DNA of 17,977 nucleotides. It comes from Symbiodinium natans. Its lineage: Eukaryota > Sar > Dinophyceae > Suessiales > Symbiodiniaceae. A program made the position numbers and the translations under genes. Of the stretch, positions 1 to 8,582 are shown piece after piece. The notes below the pieces were generated by a model. That model was not told the origin of the DNA. It worked only from the letters and a program-made list of their open reading frames with translations, and did no database searches. Where the stretch lies: positions 126,001-143,977 of the forward strand of contig CAJNDS010000313.1 in the NCBI GenBank assembly GCA_905221605.1, written 5' to 3'. Each line of letters opens with the position of its first letter. Position 1 is the first letter of the stretch.

Positions 1-35
1 GGTTTCATAGGAAAGCGTTATTTCTGGTAGGTTTT

Positions 36-187
36 AGAAGGAAAGAAGGAAAGAAAGGAAGGAAGGAAGGATGAAAGAAAGGAAGAAAACAAGGAAGGAA
101 GGAAGAAAGGAGGGAAGGAAAGGGGAAGGAAGCAAGGAAGGAAGAAAGGAAGGAAGAAAGGAAGGAAGCAAGGAAGGAATAAAGGAA
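36..187. repeat. GGAA/GAAA polypurine microsatellite
   Basis: About 150 bases of the + strand are almost pure purine, built from GGAA, GGAAA and GAAA blocks with only scattered interruptions. The complementary strand is a polypyrimidine tract. Open frames here encode only low-complexity F/L/S/P peptides and are not genes. Long mirror-like purine tracts can form triplex (H-DNA), but nothing here shows that they do. Confidence 0.95.
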
Positions 188-377
188 GCGTGCTTCGAAG
201 CCCAAGAAACTAGTTGAAAAACATCGTGTGAGCATTGTGTTTGCAAATGGGGGGGTTGCGCCCCCCCCCAACCCCCCCGCTTTTTTTTACGCCGTGCTGA
301 GCGTGCTTCAAAGCCCAAGAAACTTGTTGACACCCATCATCTGAGCAGGGTGTTTGCAAATGGGGGGGGGGGGGTGC
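188..377. repeat. G/C-run satellite, first two units
   Basis: Two head-to-tail units start at 188 and 301 with GCGTGCTTC(A/G)AAGCCCAAG, followed by AAACT(A/T)GTTGA, a region containing GTGTTTGCAAATGGGG, a G-run and, in the first unit, TTGCGC plus a C-run. The spacing is 113 bp. The second unit runs into the assembly gap inside its G-run. The G-run and following C-run are complementary and can fold into a hairpin. Confidence 0.9.
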
Positions 378-477
378 NNNNNNNNNNNNNNNNNNNNNNN
401 NNNNNNNNNNNNNNNNNNNNNNNNNNNNNNNNNNNNNNNNNNNNNNNNNNNNNNNNNNNNNNNNNNNNNNNNNNNNN
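378..477. other. assembly gap (100 N)
   Basis: Exactly 100 N, the conventional size for a gap of unknown length. It follows a run of about 13 G in a satellite unit, so the break is probably caused by the repeat or the homopolymer. Any open frame read across it is meaningless. Confidence 0.99.
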
Positions 478-483
478 TACCAA

Positions 484-512
484 GCGTGCTTCAAAGCTCG
501 AGAAACTAGTTG
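484..512. repeat. truncated G/C-run satellite unit
   Basis: A single GCGTGCTTCAAAGC(T)CGAGAAACTAGTTGA fragment of the same family as the units at 188 and 301. It lacks the G/C-run half and passes directly into A-rich sequence related to the 73-76 bp repeat. Confidence 0.75.
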
Positions 513-564
513 AACAAAAAGTATGAATCCGATGAAAATGTAGAGGGAATGATAGAAGCCAAGA

Positions 565-700
565 AAACGAACCAAATAGGGTTTTCCCTAGGACTAACTA
601 AGGAAAAGCAACGTACGCTTTGACGTTTGACGAAATCCGTCCAAAATGTAATCAGAAGAGGGTTTCCTTAGGAAAAAGCAACGAAAACCTCGTTTTTTTT
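565..700. repeat. dispersed copies of the TAGGGTTTTCCCTAGG repeat
   Basis: Two diverged copies of the element that is tandem at 1041-1255. One has AGGGTTTTCCCTAGG at 578-592. The other has ATCCGTCCAAAATGTAA near 635-651 followed by GGGTTTCCTTAGGAAAAAGC. They alternate with the G/C-run satellite, so the two families are interleaved. Confidence 0.75.
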
Positions 701-714
701 TCAAACCGTGCAGA

Positions 715-1033
715 GCGTGCTTCAAAGCCCAAGAAACTTGTTGACACCCGTCATGTGAGCAGGGTGTTTGCAAATGGGGGAGCGGGGCTGTGTTTTCCCC
801 CAACCCCCCCCGCTTCTTTTAAGTCGTACCAAGCTTGCTTCAAAGCCCAAGAAACTAGTTGAAAAGCATCGTGTGAGACCCCCCCCAACCCCCCCGCTCT
901 TTTTTTTTGGAAGCCGCGCAGAGCGTGCTTCAAAGCCCAAGAGGTGTTTGCAAGTGGGGGGGCTGCGCCCCCCCCCCCCAACCCCCCCCGCTTCTTTTAA
1001 GCCGTACCAAGCGTGCTTCAAAGCCCAAGAAAC
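715..1033. repeat. G/C-run satellite, four units
   Basis: Units begin at 715, 833, 923 and 1011 with GCGTGCTTCAAAGCCCAAGA or GCTTGCTTCAAAGCCCAAGA. Spacings are 118, 90 and 88 bp, so units differ by internal deletion. Three contain CCCCCAACCCCCCC(C)GCTTCTTTT or a close variant. The last unit breaks off after AAGAAACGAAGG and passes into the 73-76 bp repeat. Confidence 0.9.
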
Positions 1034-1040
1034 GAAGGAA

Positions 1041-1255
1041 ATGACAGGATATCTGTCCAAAATGTAAGGAAAATAGGGTTTTCCCCCTAGGAAAAACCAA
1101 GGAAAACCTGAGGGAAATTACAGGAAATCCGTCCAAAATGTAAAAAAATAGGTTTTTCCCTATGAAAAACCAACGAAAACCCAAGGGAAATGACAGAAAA
1201 TCCGTCCAAAATGTAAGGAAAGTAGGGTTTTTTCCTAGAGAAAACCAAGAAAATC
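1041..1255. repeat. 73-76 bp tandem repeat with GGTTTT...AAAACC palindrome
   Basis: Three tandem copies are marked by GTCCAAAATG at 1055, 1131 and 1204. Each unit continues with a near-palindrome such as GGTTTTTCCCTATGAAAAAC near 1152-1172, then CAACGAAAACCCAAGGGAAATGACAG. The - strand frames are open and give F/L/S-rich peptides with the same periodicity, which I regard as repeat translation rather than a gene. The A- and C-run stretch 1256-1310 follows. Confidence 0.9.
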
Positions 1256-1369
1256 GACCAAGAAAAAAAAAGGCCCCCCCCAAAAAAAATAGACCCAAAA
1301 AAAAACTCCACCCGTAATAGATGACACATGATGACACACTGCAGCTCGTTCTGAGACCTGGCCTCCAGC

Positions 1370-1440
1370 ATGGCCGAGGGCAAGAAGTGCAGGGAAGAGC
1401 ACGCGAGTGCCGTGTCCGCAAGCCTGCCATGCTGCAAGAG
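1370..1440 (+). CDS. possible first coding exon, product unknown
   Basis: An ATG in a good context (CCAGCATGGCC) opens a 23-codon frame starting MAEGKKCREE, rich in charged residues, that ends at AAGAG followed by GTCACA, a possible donor in phase 2. A CCAG lies directly upstream, where a trans-splice acceptor would sit if this is a dinoflagellate. Against this, the opposite strand is also open across the whole stretch (an antisense frame through RLADTALACSSLHFLPSAML), and no family is recognised. Strand and coding status are uncertain. Confidence 0.2.
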
Positions 1441-1460
1441 GTCACAAACTCACGCGCGAA

Positions 1461-1631
1461 ATGAAACTTTCTCCAGAGAATCTCCGAGACCTTCCAAGAC
1501 CTCTTGAGACAAGCGTCGCGCCACATCCGTCTAGGGCCACGCGGCCCGGCAGCAGCGGCAGAACTTTGGCCGCTGCGGCCGAGGGGGTCGCACCCTGCTC
1601 AGAAAAAGATTTGAACACCTTCATGATCTGA
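1461..1631 (+). CDS. possible coding segment, product unknown
   Basis: The frame from ATG 1461 to the TGA at 1629-1631 encodes 56 residues beginning MKLSPENLRDLPRPLETS and ending EKDLNTFMI, with a mixed composition typical of protein. A GAGGGG/GTCGCA donor-like site at about 1586 could join it in phase 0 to the next candidate segment. The antisense strand also has a good frame (containing RQIMKVFKSFSEQ) over the same DNA, so strand is unresolved. No domain recognised. Confidence 0.22.
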   Translation: MKLSPENLRDLPRPLETSVAPHPSRATRPGSSGRTLAAAAEGVAPCSEKDLNTFMI

Positions 1632-1638
1632 CGTTCAG

Positions 1639-1773
1639 AGTAACAGCATCTCGATGAAAAATGACAACCGTGGCAATCACTCAATTGCTCTTGACTTGCT
1701 GGTTCCCGGGCCTCCAGTGCCCCTCGCCAAACCCCGGCCGCTCGCGGTTGAGCGGCACACGCCTAGGACTTGA
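1639..1773 (+). CDS. possible coding segment, product unknown
   Basis: After a TTCAG acceptor-like site, 1639-1773 reads SNSISMKNDNRGNHSIALDL, then LLVPGPPVPLAK, and stops at TGA 1771-1773 (44 residues). It may be a terminal exon, or it may be spliced before the stop to the exon at 1831. The MKND ATG at 1654 could also be a start. Other frames here are open too, including one with a signal-peptide-like start. Function unknown. Confidence 0.2.
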   Translation, partial: SNSISMKNDNRGNHSIALDLLVPGPPVPLAKPRPLAVERHTPRT

Positions 1774-1830
1774 CCAGCCGGCCCCAGTTAGCCCCACTAC
1801 GATGTCCAAGTGTGCATCATCATGTGCTAG

Positions 1831-2091
1831 ATTCAGCATCTGCTGCAAAAGTCGATGACATCATGGACATGTGAAAGATTGTGCACCTCGCCCAAGGAGA
1901 TACCAAGACATGACTTGAGACTGTGGCCGCGAAAGTTAGACACGCGCCGGTGTTTCTACGGCCGCCCCGGCGAGTCTTCCAACAAGCAAGCGAAGCTGGC
2001 TGCGTTCCAACGAGCAACAGAGACCCTTCGTGAGGGGGGCATGGGGGCCTTCCAAAAATCAATTACAATACGTTTTCGCGGGGATTGGTAA
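1831..2091 (+). CDS. probable 3'-terminal exon, product unknown
   Basis: An acceptor-like CATGTGCTAG ends at 1830. From 1831 a phase-0 frame of 86 residues stays open to TAA at 2089-2091. It begins IQHLLQKSMTSWTCERL, contains CFYGRPGESSNKQAKLAAFQ and ends SITIRFRGDW. The stretch RPGESSNKQAKLAAFQRATE is helical and charged, which supports coding. I do not recognise a family. Upstream + strand segments at 1461-1773 may belong to the same gene, but the junctions cannot be fixed from sequence alone. Confidence 0.33.
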   Translation: MQHLLQKSMTSWTCERLCTSPKEIPRHDLRLWPRKLDTRRCFYGRPGESSNKQAKLAAFQRATETLREGGMGAFQKSITIRFRGDW

Positions 2092-2187
2092 ACGGCAATT
2101 CTCCAAAGTGCTAGCTTTCGTGATTCCACAAGGCCGTCGCATCCGAGCCGCAGACCATTCGCCCTTCAGCACCGAGGTTGCCTAAGA

Positions 2188-2463
2188 ATGTCATGCGCCA
2201 ACGGTCGACAAGGCCATCTGCATCCATCTGCCACAAGAATCAGAAGAAGCCCACGGATGAACTTACAACTTCATCAACCCGGCCTTTATGAGGATAAAGC
2301 TTCACGCTGTCCAAGTGCAAAACATCGCTGGACACCTCCAGTCTGGCGATCTAAGCTGTCACGCTCCACGCTGCCGCATGCTGGCGCCGCATGTGGTGCC
2401 ACTCGCCCGCGAGCATTCACTGTTAAACAAGAACCATCTGAAGCAGAGCTGTGTCAACTTTGA
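2188..2463 (+). CDS. open frame, coding status uncertain
   Basis: A 91-codon + strand frame from ATG 2188 ends in a plausible C-terminus (TVKQEPSEAELCQL). A second + frame from ATG 2288 (MRIKLHAVQVQNIAGHL) overlaps it and is equally protein-like, so at most one is real. No splice borders or domains decide between them, and no family is recognised. Confidence 0.15.
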   Translation: MSCANGRQGHLHPSATRIRRSPRMNLQLHQPGLYEDKASRCPSAKHRWTPPVWRSKLSRSTLPHAGAACGATRPRAFTVKQEPSEAELCQL

Positions 2464-3296
2464 GTGTCAAGCATTGACTGTTCCTTGCCAGGCTCTTCCT
2501 TAGAAGTCTAGAAGTCCTGGATGCCCAGACCTTAGGAGCCCTGCCTAGCCCCCTGAGGCATGCGCTCGCGAAGGGAACTTGACCTCTGAAAGGTTCGATA
2601 CCTGCATTGGCTGCATTTTGGTATCATTAGTTGTCCTCTTGTACTATCGAGTGCGTGTGAGTCTCTGTATGTGTGTTCTCACTTTATGTCACTCCATGCC
2701 GCATCATGTGTTGCTGTTTATGAATGTTTTCGACGTCACATGCCGACTCTTGGAGCCTTCTGGATCTGCACTGGCAGCGGCGGCAAAGACTCCTGTCGGA
2801 GTTACATTTTTCAGGGCGCTGCAAGCGCGGCCGCCCCATGAAGTCATGAGTCTGACGCGCGAGTCATTCCAGGGTCTTAGAACAGGATCCAAGCAAGCCT
2901 GGCATGGACATCGCGTGTCAGCTGCAGTCCTCCTCCATGCCAGCGTGGAGTCAACCTCACATGGTCGTCATACAGAGATGGATCAGCCGATCTGCCCGTA
3001 CCCGGGTGCAGCTGAGGCACACAGCATGAGTCGAAGCGCAACCACAGCAGCGAAGGCCGCGTAATCAAGCTTCAGCTGCGCCGAAGGTAAAGCTTGTGTT
3101 GTCAGCTTGATGTCTTGGGAGGTTGTGTACCATTGGAGCTTAGTAATGGATTCAGTAGATCAATCCAAAGGTTCATGGATGCAGTTTCGTAAAGAAGTAG
3201 CATATGTGTTAATCCTTTGGACCTTCGACATCCCAGATACGCAAGAATCTCACCACATGCAGCAACTGCCTGCACTAGAATCACTAGAAATCGAAC
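2464..3296. other. no supported gene; one hydrophobic open frame
   Basis: I see no recognised domain or convincing exon here. The longest frame (2579-3064, +, 161 codons) has a hydrophobic start (CILVSLVVLLYY) followed by a mixed-composition tail. An antisense frame at 2704-2892 is comparably open. A short promoter-proximal or untranslated role for the gene start at 3297 is possible but unsupported. Confidence 0.4.
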
Positions 3297-3498
3297 ATGT
3301 CAGCTCCTGACCAGAGATCTTCCAACGAGGGAATGGACCCGGCCCCTTTGGATTGCAGTACTATGGATGAAGGACATCCATCACGTGTAATAAGTCATGT
3401 GGCCCTGTGTTCTGGCGCCTTCTAAAGCAGCTGCTGCCGGATGATGATTCCAAAGTACGAGCAGACTCTGAAACTTATGTTGCTGAGTTTGCCAAGAG
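3297..3498 (+). CDS. 5' part of a + strand gene: two candidate exons next to the array
   Basis: Candidate exon 1 (3297-3386) opens with ATG and reads MSAPDQRSSNEGMDPAPLDC, then STMDEGHPSR, followed by GTAATA. Candidate exon 2 (3428-3498) follows AAAG and reads QLLPDDDSKVRADSETYVAE, then FAKR, ending at AAGAG/GTGAGT, a very good donor in phase 2. The implied 41-nt intron is short. Alternatively exon 2 begins further upstream in its own frame (VFWRLLKQLL) and the junction differs. The helical QLLPDDDSKVRADSET stretch resembles both a HEAT-type helix pair and a histone-fold loop-helix, and I cannot choose. No continuation is visible downstream before the tandem array, so the gene may be interrupted or have a long intron. 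Confidence 0.4.
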
Positions 3499-3555
3499 GT
3501 GAGTTTCTTCATACAGCAGGCAGCAGGTACCGAGAACTGTTTCGCTTTGGCCAAA

Positions 3556-3680
3556 CTAACTCATGATATGCTTTCACTGGGTGCGTGTTGCACTCCAGCC
3601 GACGTCATCCTAATCCTTCCGACCACTTTCCACGGCCGCAGCACGGCGTTTGCTTCAGAGAATTGCAAAAAGCAATCCAG
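3556..3680. repeat. diverged extra copy of an array segment
   Basis: This stretch is clearly related (roughly four of five bases by eye) to 3858-3977 inside the first array unit. Both share TTGCACTCCA, CCGACCACTTTCCACGGCC or CGACCACTTTCCACGGCC, GCGTTTGCT and AAAGCAATCCA. On the - strand both can encode WIAFCNSL(K/Q)QT followed by CCGRGKWS. It is an older duplicate lying about 302 bp from its partner at the left edge of the array. Confidence 0.8.
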
Positions 3681-3869
3681 GAAGAACGAGGCAGCATGAG
3701 CCGGCACTCTCCACACGGCAAGTACTGAAAACAACCTTCGCTGTGACTGCAGCTTGCGCTCAGTGCTCCGCATCGTCGGACTCGAACCCTGAACAATAAC
3801 CATTGAAGGTGAAACTCCACGGCATCACTGCACGGACTTTTTGTCTGATCTTCACCGCAACTCATGTTT

Positions 3870-5102
3870 TCAATGGGTGCATGTTGCACTCCATCCGACT
3901 TCATGCTGATTCGACCACTTTCCACGGCCACAGCACAGCGTTTGCTGCAGAGAGTTGCAGAAAGCAATCCACCAGTCCCCCAAGGACGTAGACTCTGGAG
4001 AAGGATCCTGTGTGGGCTCTGCGAAGGCCGGTACGTCAGCTGCACCTGGAGCTGGCTTTGTCGCAAGCCATGTAGCCACGGAGGGCAGCTGGGTGAACGC
4101 ACAGATTGGGCGCACGGGCTGGGCCAGTGGAGGCTCGGTTGGGGCCACCGAGTGCGGCTGGGCAAATGCAGCCTGGTCCAGGAGGGGCACCAAGCGTTGT
4201 GTCACAGAGGCGCTTGCCAGCCATGTGCCCACGGAAGGCAGGTGGGCAAACGAGGGATCGGCTGCGGCCGCAGGGTTTGGAAATGCTGCGTCTGCTGCGC
4301 CTGCACTGATGGGCGGCGTTGCCACCAGCCACGTGGCCACAGAGGGGAGCTGGGTGAATGGCCGCTTTGGGCTTGGGTCGGTTGCCAACTCTGGGCACTC
4401 TAGGGGATGTTCAAGCATTTCGGAGGGCATGGGCACATCTTCAACTGTGGGCACATCTGTGACTGCACGGAGGCGGGCCAGGGTGTGATCCACGACCCAC
4501 TGGGTGGCTGATTTCTCACCGGGCCCTCGGCGGTTGCAACTGTCTTGCTCGAGGACCGGCCCGGAGGCCTTGGTAAGCGCGATCCACCCTGCAAACGGCG
4601 TGTGGATGCGTGCAGCTTTGGAAGAGACCTCCTCGACAAGCACTTGGGCGCCCTCGTGCAGGGTAGCCACCACGTCACTACCCCTGCTCTTGGAGGCACG
4701 CACCTTCGCCTCGCGAATCACCTTTGCCCAGCCTATGCCCACTCCACCCACTCGATCAACTCCATCCACTTCCACTCGAACCTGCCGGGCGCGAACAAGG
4801 GCAGAAGCAACCCGCACACGCAACACTTCATGCGGCTGCTCCGGACCTGGTTCTTCTTGGCCTTGCGTCCTTCAGCTGCAAGCTCCTGCCCACGGGAACT
4901 GCAAAGGAAGTTCAAAGAAAGACATGCCCCAACTCTTCCCAACTCCCCCAAGCATGAGACTATGTGAAACCCCTAATGATCAGTCCTCCAAGCGCTTTAC
5001 CTGCAGCATCTGCTGCTTGCCGTCCACAGTTCGCTGGCCGAGGAGGCGCGGATCTGCCCCATCAGCGCGGCAGACGGACGTAGCTGGACCCTCGCGATCC
5101 AT
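3870..5102 (-). CDS. array gene, copy 1: SH3b-like domain plus LPSVxTWL repeats
   Basis: Read on the - strand. Exon 1 (5102-5001) starts at an ATG in an excellent context (CAGCCATGGAT), encodes 34 residues (MDREGPATSVCRADGADPRL, then LGQRTVDGKQQMLQ) and ends CTGCAG/GTAAAG. Exon 2 runs to the stop at 3870. Its open frame begins just after a TGA at about 4877 and includes EEPGPEQPHEVLRVRV. Counting from codon GTG at 4826 as residue 1, residues about 33-95 resemble a bacterial-type SH3 domain (KVRAS, VVATLHEGAQVLVEEV, ARIHTPFAGWIAL). Residues 156-167, 192-203 and 243-254 repeat (P/S/A)F(T/A)(Q/H)LPSV(A/G)TWL, with a degenerate copy near 221. The strongest acceptor, TTCCTTTGCAG near 4900, gives a frame that stops, and in-phase acceptors such as GAGCAG near 4838 lack a pyrimidine tract, so the exact exon 2 start is open. 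Function unknown; SH3b modules usually bind peptides or cell-wall or matrix ligands. Confidence 0.6.
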
Positions 5103-5440
5103 GGCTGAGGCTTGAGTCGAGGATTCTTTTGGACGCAGGTCTCTGACACACGCGGTAAAAACGTGATCGTAGCACGCCGGCCCAAAACAGGCACGGCCAG
5201 TTTACAACAGGTTTTCGCAGTCGCTTGGCTCGGATGGCTTAGAGCCTAAAGAAGGACGAGGCAGCAGGAAACCTGCACTCTTCACACGGCAAGTGCTGAG
5301 AACAACCTTCGCTGTGACTGCAGCTTGCACTCAGTGTTCCGCATCGTCGGACTCGAACCCTGAACAATAACCATTGAAGGTGAAACTCCACGGCATCACT
5401 GCACGGACTTTTTGTCTGATCTTCACCGCAACTCATGTTT

Positions 5441-6673
5441 TCAATGGGTGCATGTTGCACTCCATCCGACTTCATGCTGATTCGACCACTTTCCACGGCC
5501 ACAGCACAGCGTTTGCTGCAGAGAGTTGCAGAAAGCAATCCACCAGTCCCCCAAGGACGTAGACTCTGGAGAAGGATCCTGTGTGGGCTCTGCGAAGGCC
5601 GGTACGTCAGCTGCACCTGGAGCTGGCTTTGTCGCAAGCCATGTAGCCACGGAGGGCAGCTGGGTGAACGCACAGATTGGGCGCACGGGCTGGGCCAGTG
5701 GAGGCTCGGTTGGGGCCACCGAGTGCGGCTGGGCAAATGCAGCCTGGTCCAGGAGGGGCACCAAGCGTTGTGTCACAGAGGCGCTTGCCAGCCATGTGCC
5801 CACGGAAGGCAGGTGGGCAAACGAGGGATCGGCTGCGGCCGCAGGGTTTGGAAATGCTGCGTCTGCTGCGCCTGCACTGATGGGCGGCGTTGCCACCAGC
5901 CACGTGGCCACAGAGGGGAGCTGGGTGAATGGCCGCTTTGGGCTTGGGTCGGTTGCCAACTCTGGGCACTCTAGGGGATGTTCAAGCATTTCGGAGGGCA
6001 TGGGCACATCTTCAACTGTGGGCACATCTGTGACTGCACGGAGGCGGGCCAGGGTGTGATCCACGACCCACTGGGTGGCTGATTTCTCACCGGGCCCTCG
6101 GCGGTTGCAACTGTCTTGCTCGAGGACCGGCCCGGAGGCCTTGGTAAGCGCGATCCACCCTGCAAACGGCGTGTGGATGCGTGCAGCTTTGGAAGAGACC
6201 TCCTCGACAAGCACTTGGGCGCCCTCGTGCAGGGTAGCCACCACGTCACTACCCCTGCTCTTGGAGGCACGCACCTTCGCCTCGCGAATCACCTTTGCCC
6301 AGCCTATGCCCACTCCACCCACTCGATCAACTCCATCCACTTCCACTCGAACCTGCCGGGCGCGAACAAGGGCAGAAGCAACCCGCACACGCAACACTTC
6401 ATGCGGCTGCTCCGGACCTGGTTCTTCTTGGCCTTGCGTCCTTCAGCTGCAAGCTCCTGCCCACGGGAACTGCAAAGGAAGTTCAAAGAAAGACATGCCC
6501 CAACTCTTCCCAACTCCCCCAAGCATGAGACTATGTGAAACCCCTAACGATCAGTCCTCCAAGCGCTTTACCTGCAGCATCTGCTGCTTGCCGTCCACAG
6601 TTCGCTGGCCGAGGAGGCGCGGATCTGCCCCATCAGCGCGGCAGACGGACGTAGCTGGACCCTCGCGATCCAT
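5441..6673 (-). CDS. array gene, copy 2
   Basis: Same structure as copy 1, shifted by 1571 bp: exon 1 at 6673-6572 with ATG in CAGCCATGGAT and the CTGCAG/GTAAAG donor, then a long exon 2 ending at the stop at 5441. The 318-codon frame from 6397 is identical in residues to copy 1, including the SH3b-like segment and all three intact LPSV(A/G)TWL repeats. The only difference seen in the transcribed span is in the intron (6548 is C where copy 1 has T). All copies point the same way, so each unit carries its own upstream region of about 150 bp between the preceding gene's stop side and the ATG. Confidence 0.6.
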
Positions 6674-7011
6674 GGCTGAGGCTTGAGTCGAGGATTCTTT
6701 TGGACGCAGGTCTCTGACACACGCGGTAAAAACGTGATCGTAGCACGCCGGCCCAAAACAGGCACGGCCAGTTTACAACAGGTTTTCGCAGTCGCTTGGC
6801 TCGGATGGCTTAGAGCCTAAAGAAGGACGAGGCAGCAGGAAACCGGCACTCTTCACACGGCAAGTGCTGAGAACAACCTTCGCTGTGACTGCAGCTTGCA
6901 CTCAGTGTTCCGCATCGTCGGACTCGAACCCTGAACAATAACCATTGAAGGTGAAACTCCACGGCATCACTGCACGGACTTTTTGTCTGATCTTCACCGC
7001 AACTCATGTTT

Positions 7012-8244
7012 TCAATGGGTGCATGTTGCACTCCATCCGACTTCATGCTGATTCGACCACTTTCCACGGCCACAGCACAGCGTTTGCTGCAGAGAGTTGC
7101 AGAAAGCAATCCACCAGTCCCCCAAGGACGTAGACTCTGGAGAAGGATCCTGTGTGGGCTCTGCGAAGGCCGGTACGTCAGCTGCACCTGGAGCTGGCTT
7201 TGTCGCAAGCCATGTAGCCACGGAGGGCAGCTGGGTGAACGCACAGATTGGGCGCACGGGCTGGGCCAGTGGAGGCTCGGTTGGGGCCACCGAGTGCGGC
7301 TGGGCAAATGCAGCCTGGTCCAGGAGGGGCACCAAGCGTTGTGTCACAGAGGCGCTTGCCAGCCATGTGCCCACGGAAGGCAGGTGGGCAAACGAGGGAT
7401 CGGCTGCGGCCGCAGGGTTTGGAAATGCTGCGTCTGCTGCGCCTGCACTGATGGGCGGCGTTGCCACCAGCCACGTGGCCACAGAGGGGAGCTGGGTGAA
7501 TGGCCGCTTTGGGCTTGGGTCGGTTGCCAACTCTGGGCACTCTAGGGGATGTTCAAGCATTTCGGAGGGCATGGGCACATCTTCAACTGTGGGCACATCT
7601 GTGACTGCACGGAGGCGGGCCAGGGTGTGATCCACGACCCACTGGGTGGCTGATTTCTCACCGGGCCCTCGGCGGTTGCAACTGTCTTGCTCGAGGACCG
7701 GCCCGGAGGCCTTGGTAAGCGCGATCCACCCTGCAAACGGCGTGTGGATGCGTGCAGCTTTGGAAGAGACCTCCTCGACAAGCACTTGGGCGCCCTCGTG
7801 CAGGGTAGCCACCACGTCACTACCCCTGCTCTTGGAGGCACGCACCTTCGCCTCGCGAATCACCTTTGCCCAGCCTATGCCCACTCCACCCACTCGATCA
7901 ACTCCATCCACTTCCACTCGAACCTGCCGGGAGCGAACAAGGGCAGAAGCAACCCGCACACGCAACACTTCATGCGGCTGCTCCGGACCTGGTTCTTCTT
8001 GGCCTTGCGTCCTTCAGCTGCAAGCTCCTGCCCACAGGAACTGCAAAGGAAGTTCAAAGAAAGACATGCCCCAACTCTTCCCAACTCCCCCAAGCATGAG
8101 ACTATGTGAAACCCCTAACGATCAGTCCTCCAAGCGCTTTACCTGCAGCATCTGCTGCTTGCCGTCCACAGTTCGCTGGCCGAGGAGGCGCGGATCTGCC
8201 CCATCAGCGCGGCAGACGGACGTAGCTGGACCCTCGCGATCCAT
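7012..8244 (-). CDS. array gene, copy 3
   Basis: Same structure: exon 1 at 8244-8143, exon 2 to the stop at 7012. One substitution at 7932 changes an alanine to serine in the region before the SH3b-like segment (VRARQ becomes VRSRQ). A second at 8036 lies between the donor and the SH3b-like coding part. Otherwise the open frame is identical to copies 1 and 2. The near absence of change in coding and non-coding parts alike means selection on the protein cannot be judged from these copies. Confidence 0.6.
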
Positions 8245-8582
8245 GGCTGAGGCTTGAGTCGAGGATTCTTTTGGACGCAGGTCTCTGACACACGCGGTAA
8301 AAACGTGATCGTAGCACGCCGGCCCAAAACAGGCACGGCCAGTTTACAACAGGTTTTCGCAGTCGCTTGGCTCGGATGGCTTAGAGCCTAAAGAAGGACG
8401 AGGCAGCAGGAAACCGGCACTCTTCACACGGCAAGTGCTGAGAACAACCTTCGCTGTGACTGCAGCTTGCACTCAGTGTTCCGCATCGTCGGACTCGAAC
8501 CCTGAACAATAACCATTGAAGGTGAAACTCCACGGCATCACTGCACGGACTTTTTGTCTGATCTTCACCGCAACTCATGTTT

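Noticed and set aside
1432-1453. A 22-nt intron-like GTGAGT...TTGCAG on the - strand joining two open frames
   Set aside because: Both borders fit consensus, but 22 nt is too short for any intron plausible here, and the + strand is also open. Without transcripts I treat it as coincidence. A similar 18-nt GTGAGT...ACAG at 3499-3516 is rejected for the same reason.
930-1526. - strand 198-codon frame
   Set aside because: Its C-terminal two thirds is the 73-76 bp repeat and the G/C-run satellite translated (FSLVFPRGKTLF-type periodic peptide). Only the first part overlaps possible coding DNA, and that is covered by other entries.
3955-4488. + strand 177-codon frame with periodic ASHVATEGSW peptides, repeated in every array unit
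   Set aside because: It is antisense to the LPSV(A/G)TWL repeats. The - strand frame carries an SH3b-like domain in the same phase and an upstream ATG exon with a good donor, so the + frame is most simply a shadow.
5108-5125. CTCAAG just upstream of the array gene ATG, like the 3' end of the dinoflagellate spliced leader (relict leader of a retrogene)
   Set aside because: Only the last six bases match well; the rest of the 22-nt leader does not. The copies also appear to retain an intron, which does not fit a retrogene.
5335-5375. GGTTCGAGTCC on the - strand of each array unit, a match to the tRNA B box (possible tRNA-derived SINE)
   Set aside because: The T-stem does not pair, no A box sits at the right distance upstream, and no tRNA-like fold can be drawn. 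A single 11-base match is insufficient.
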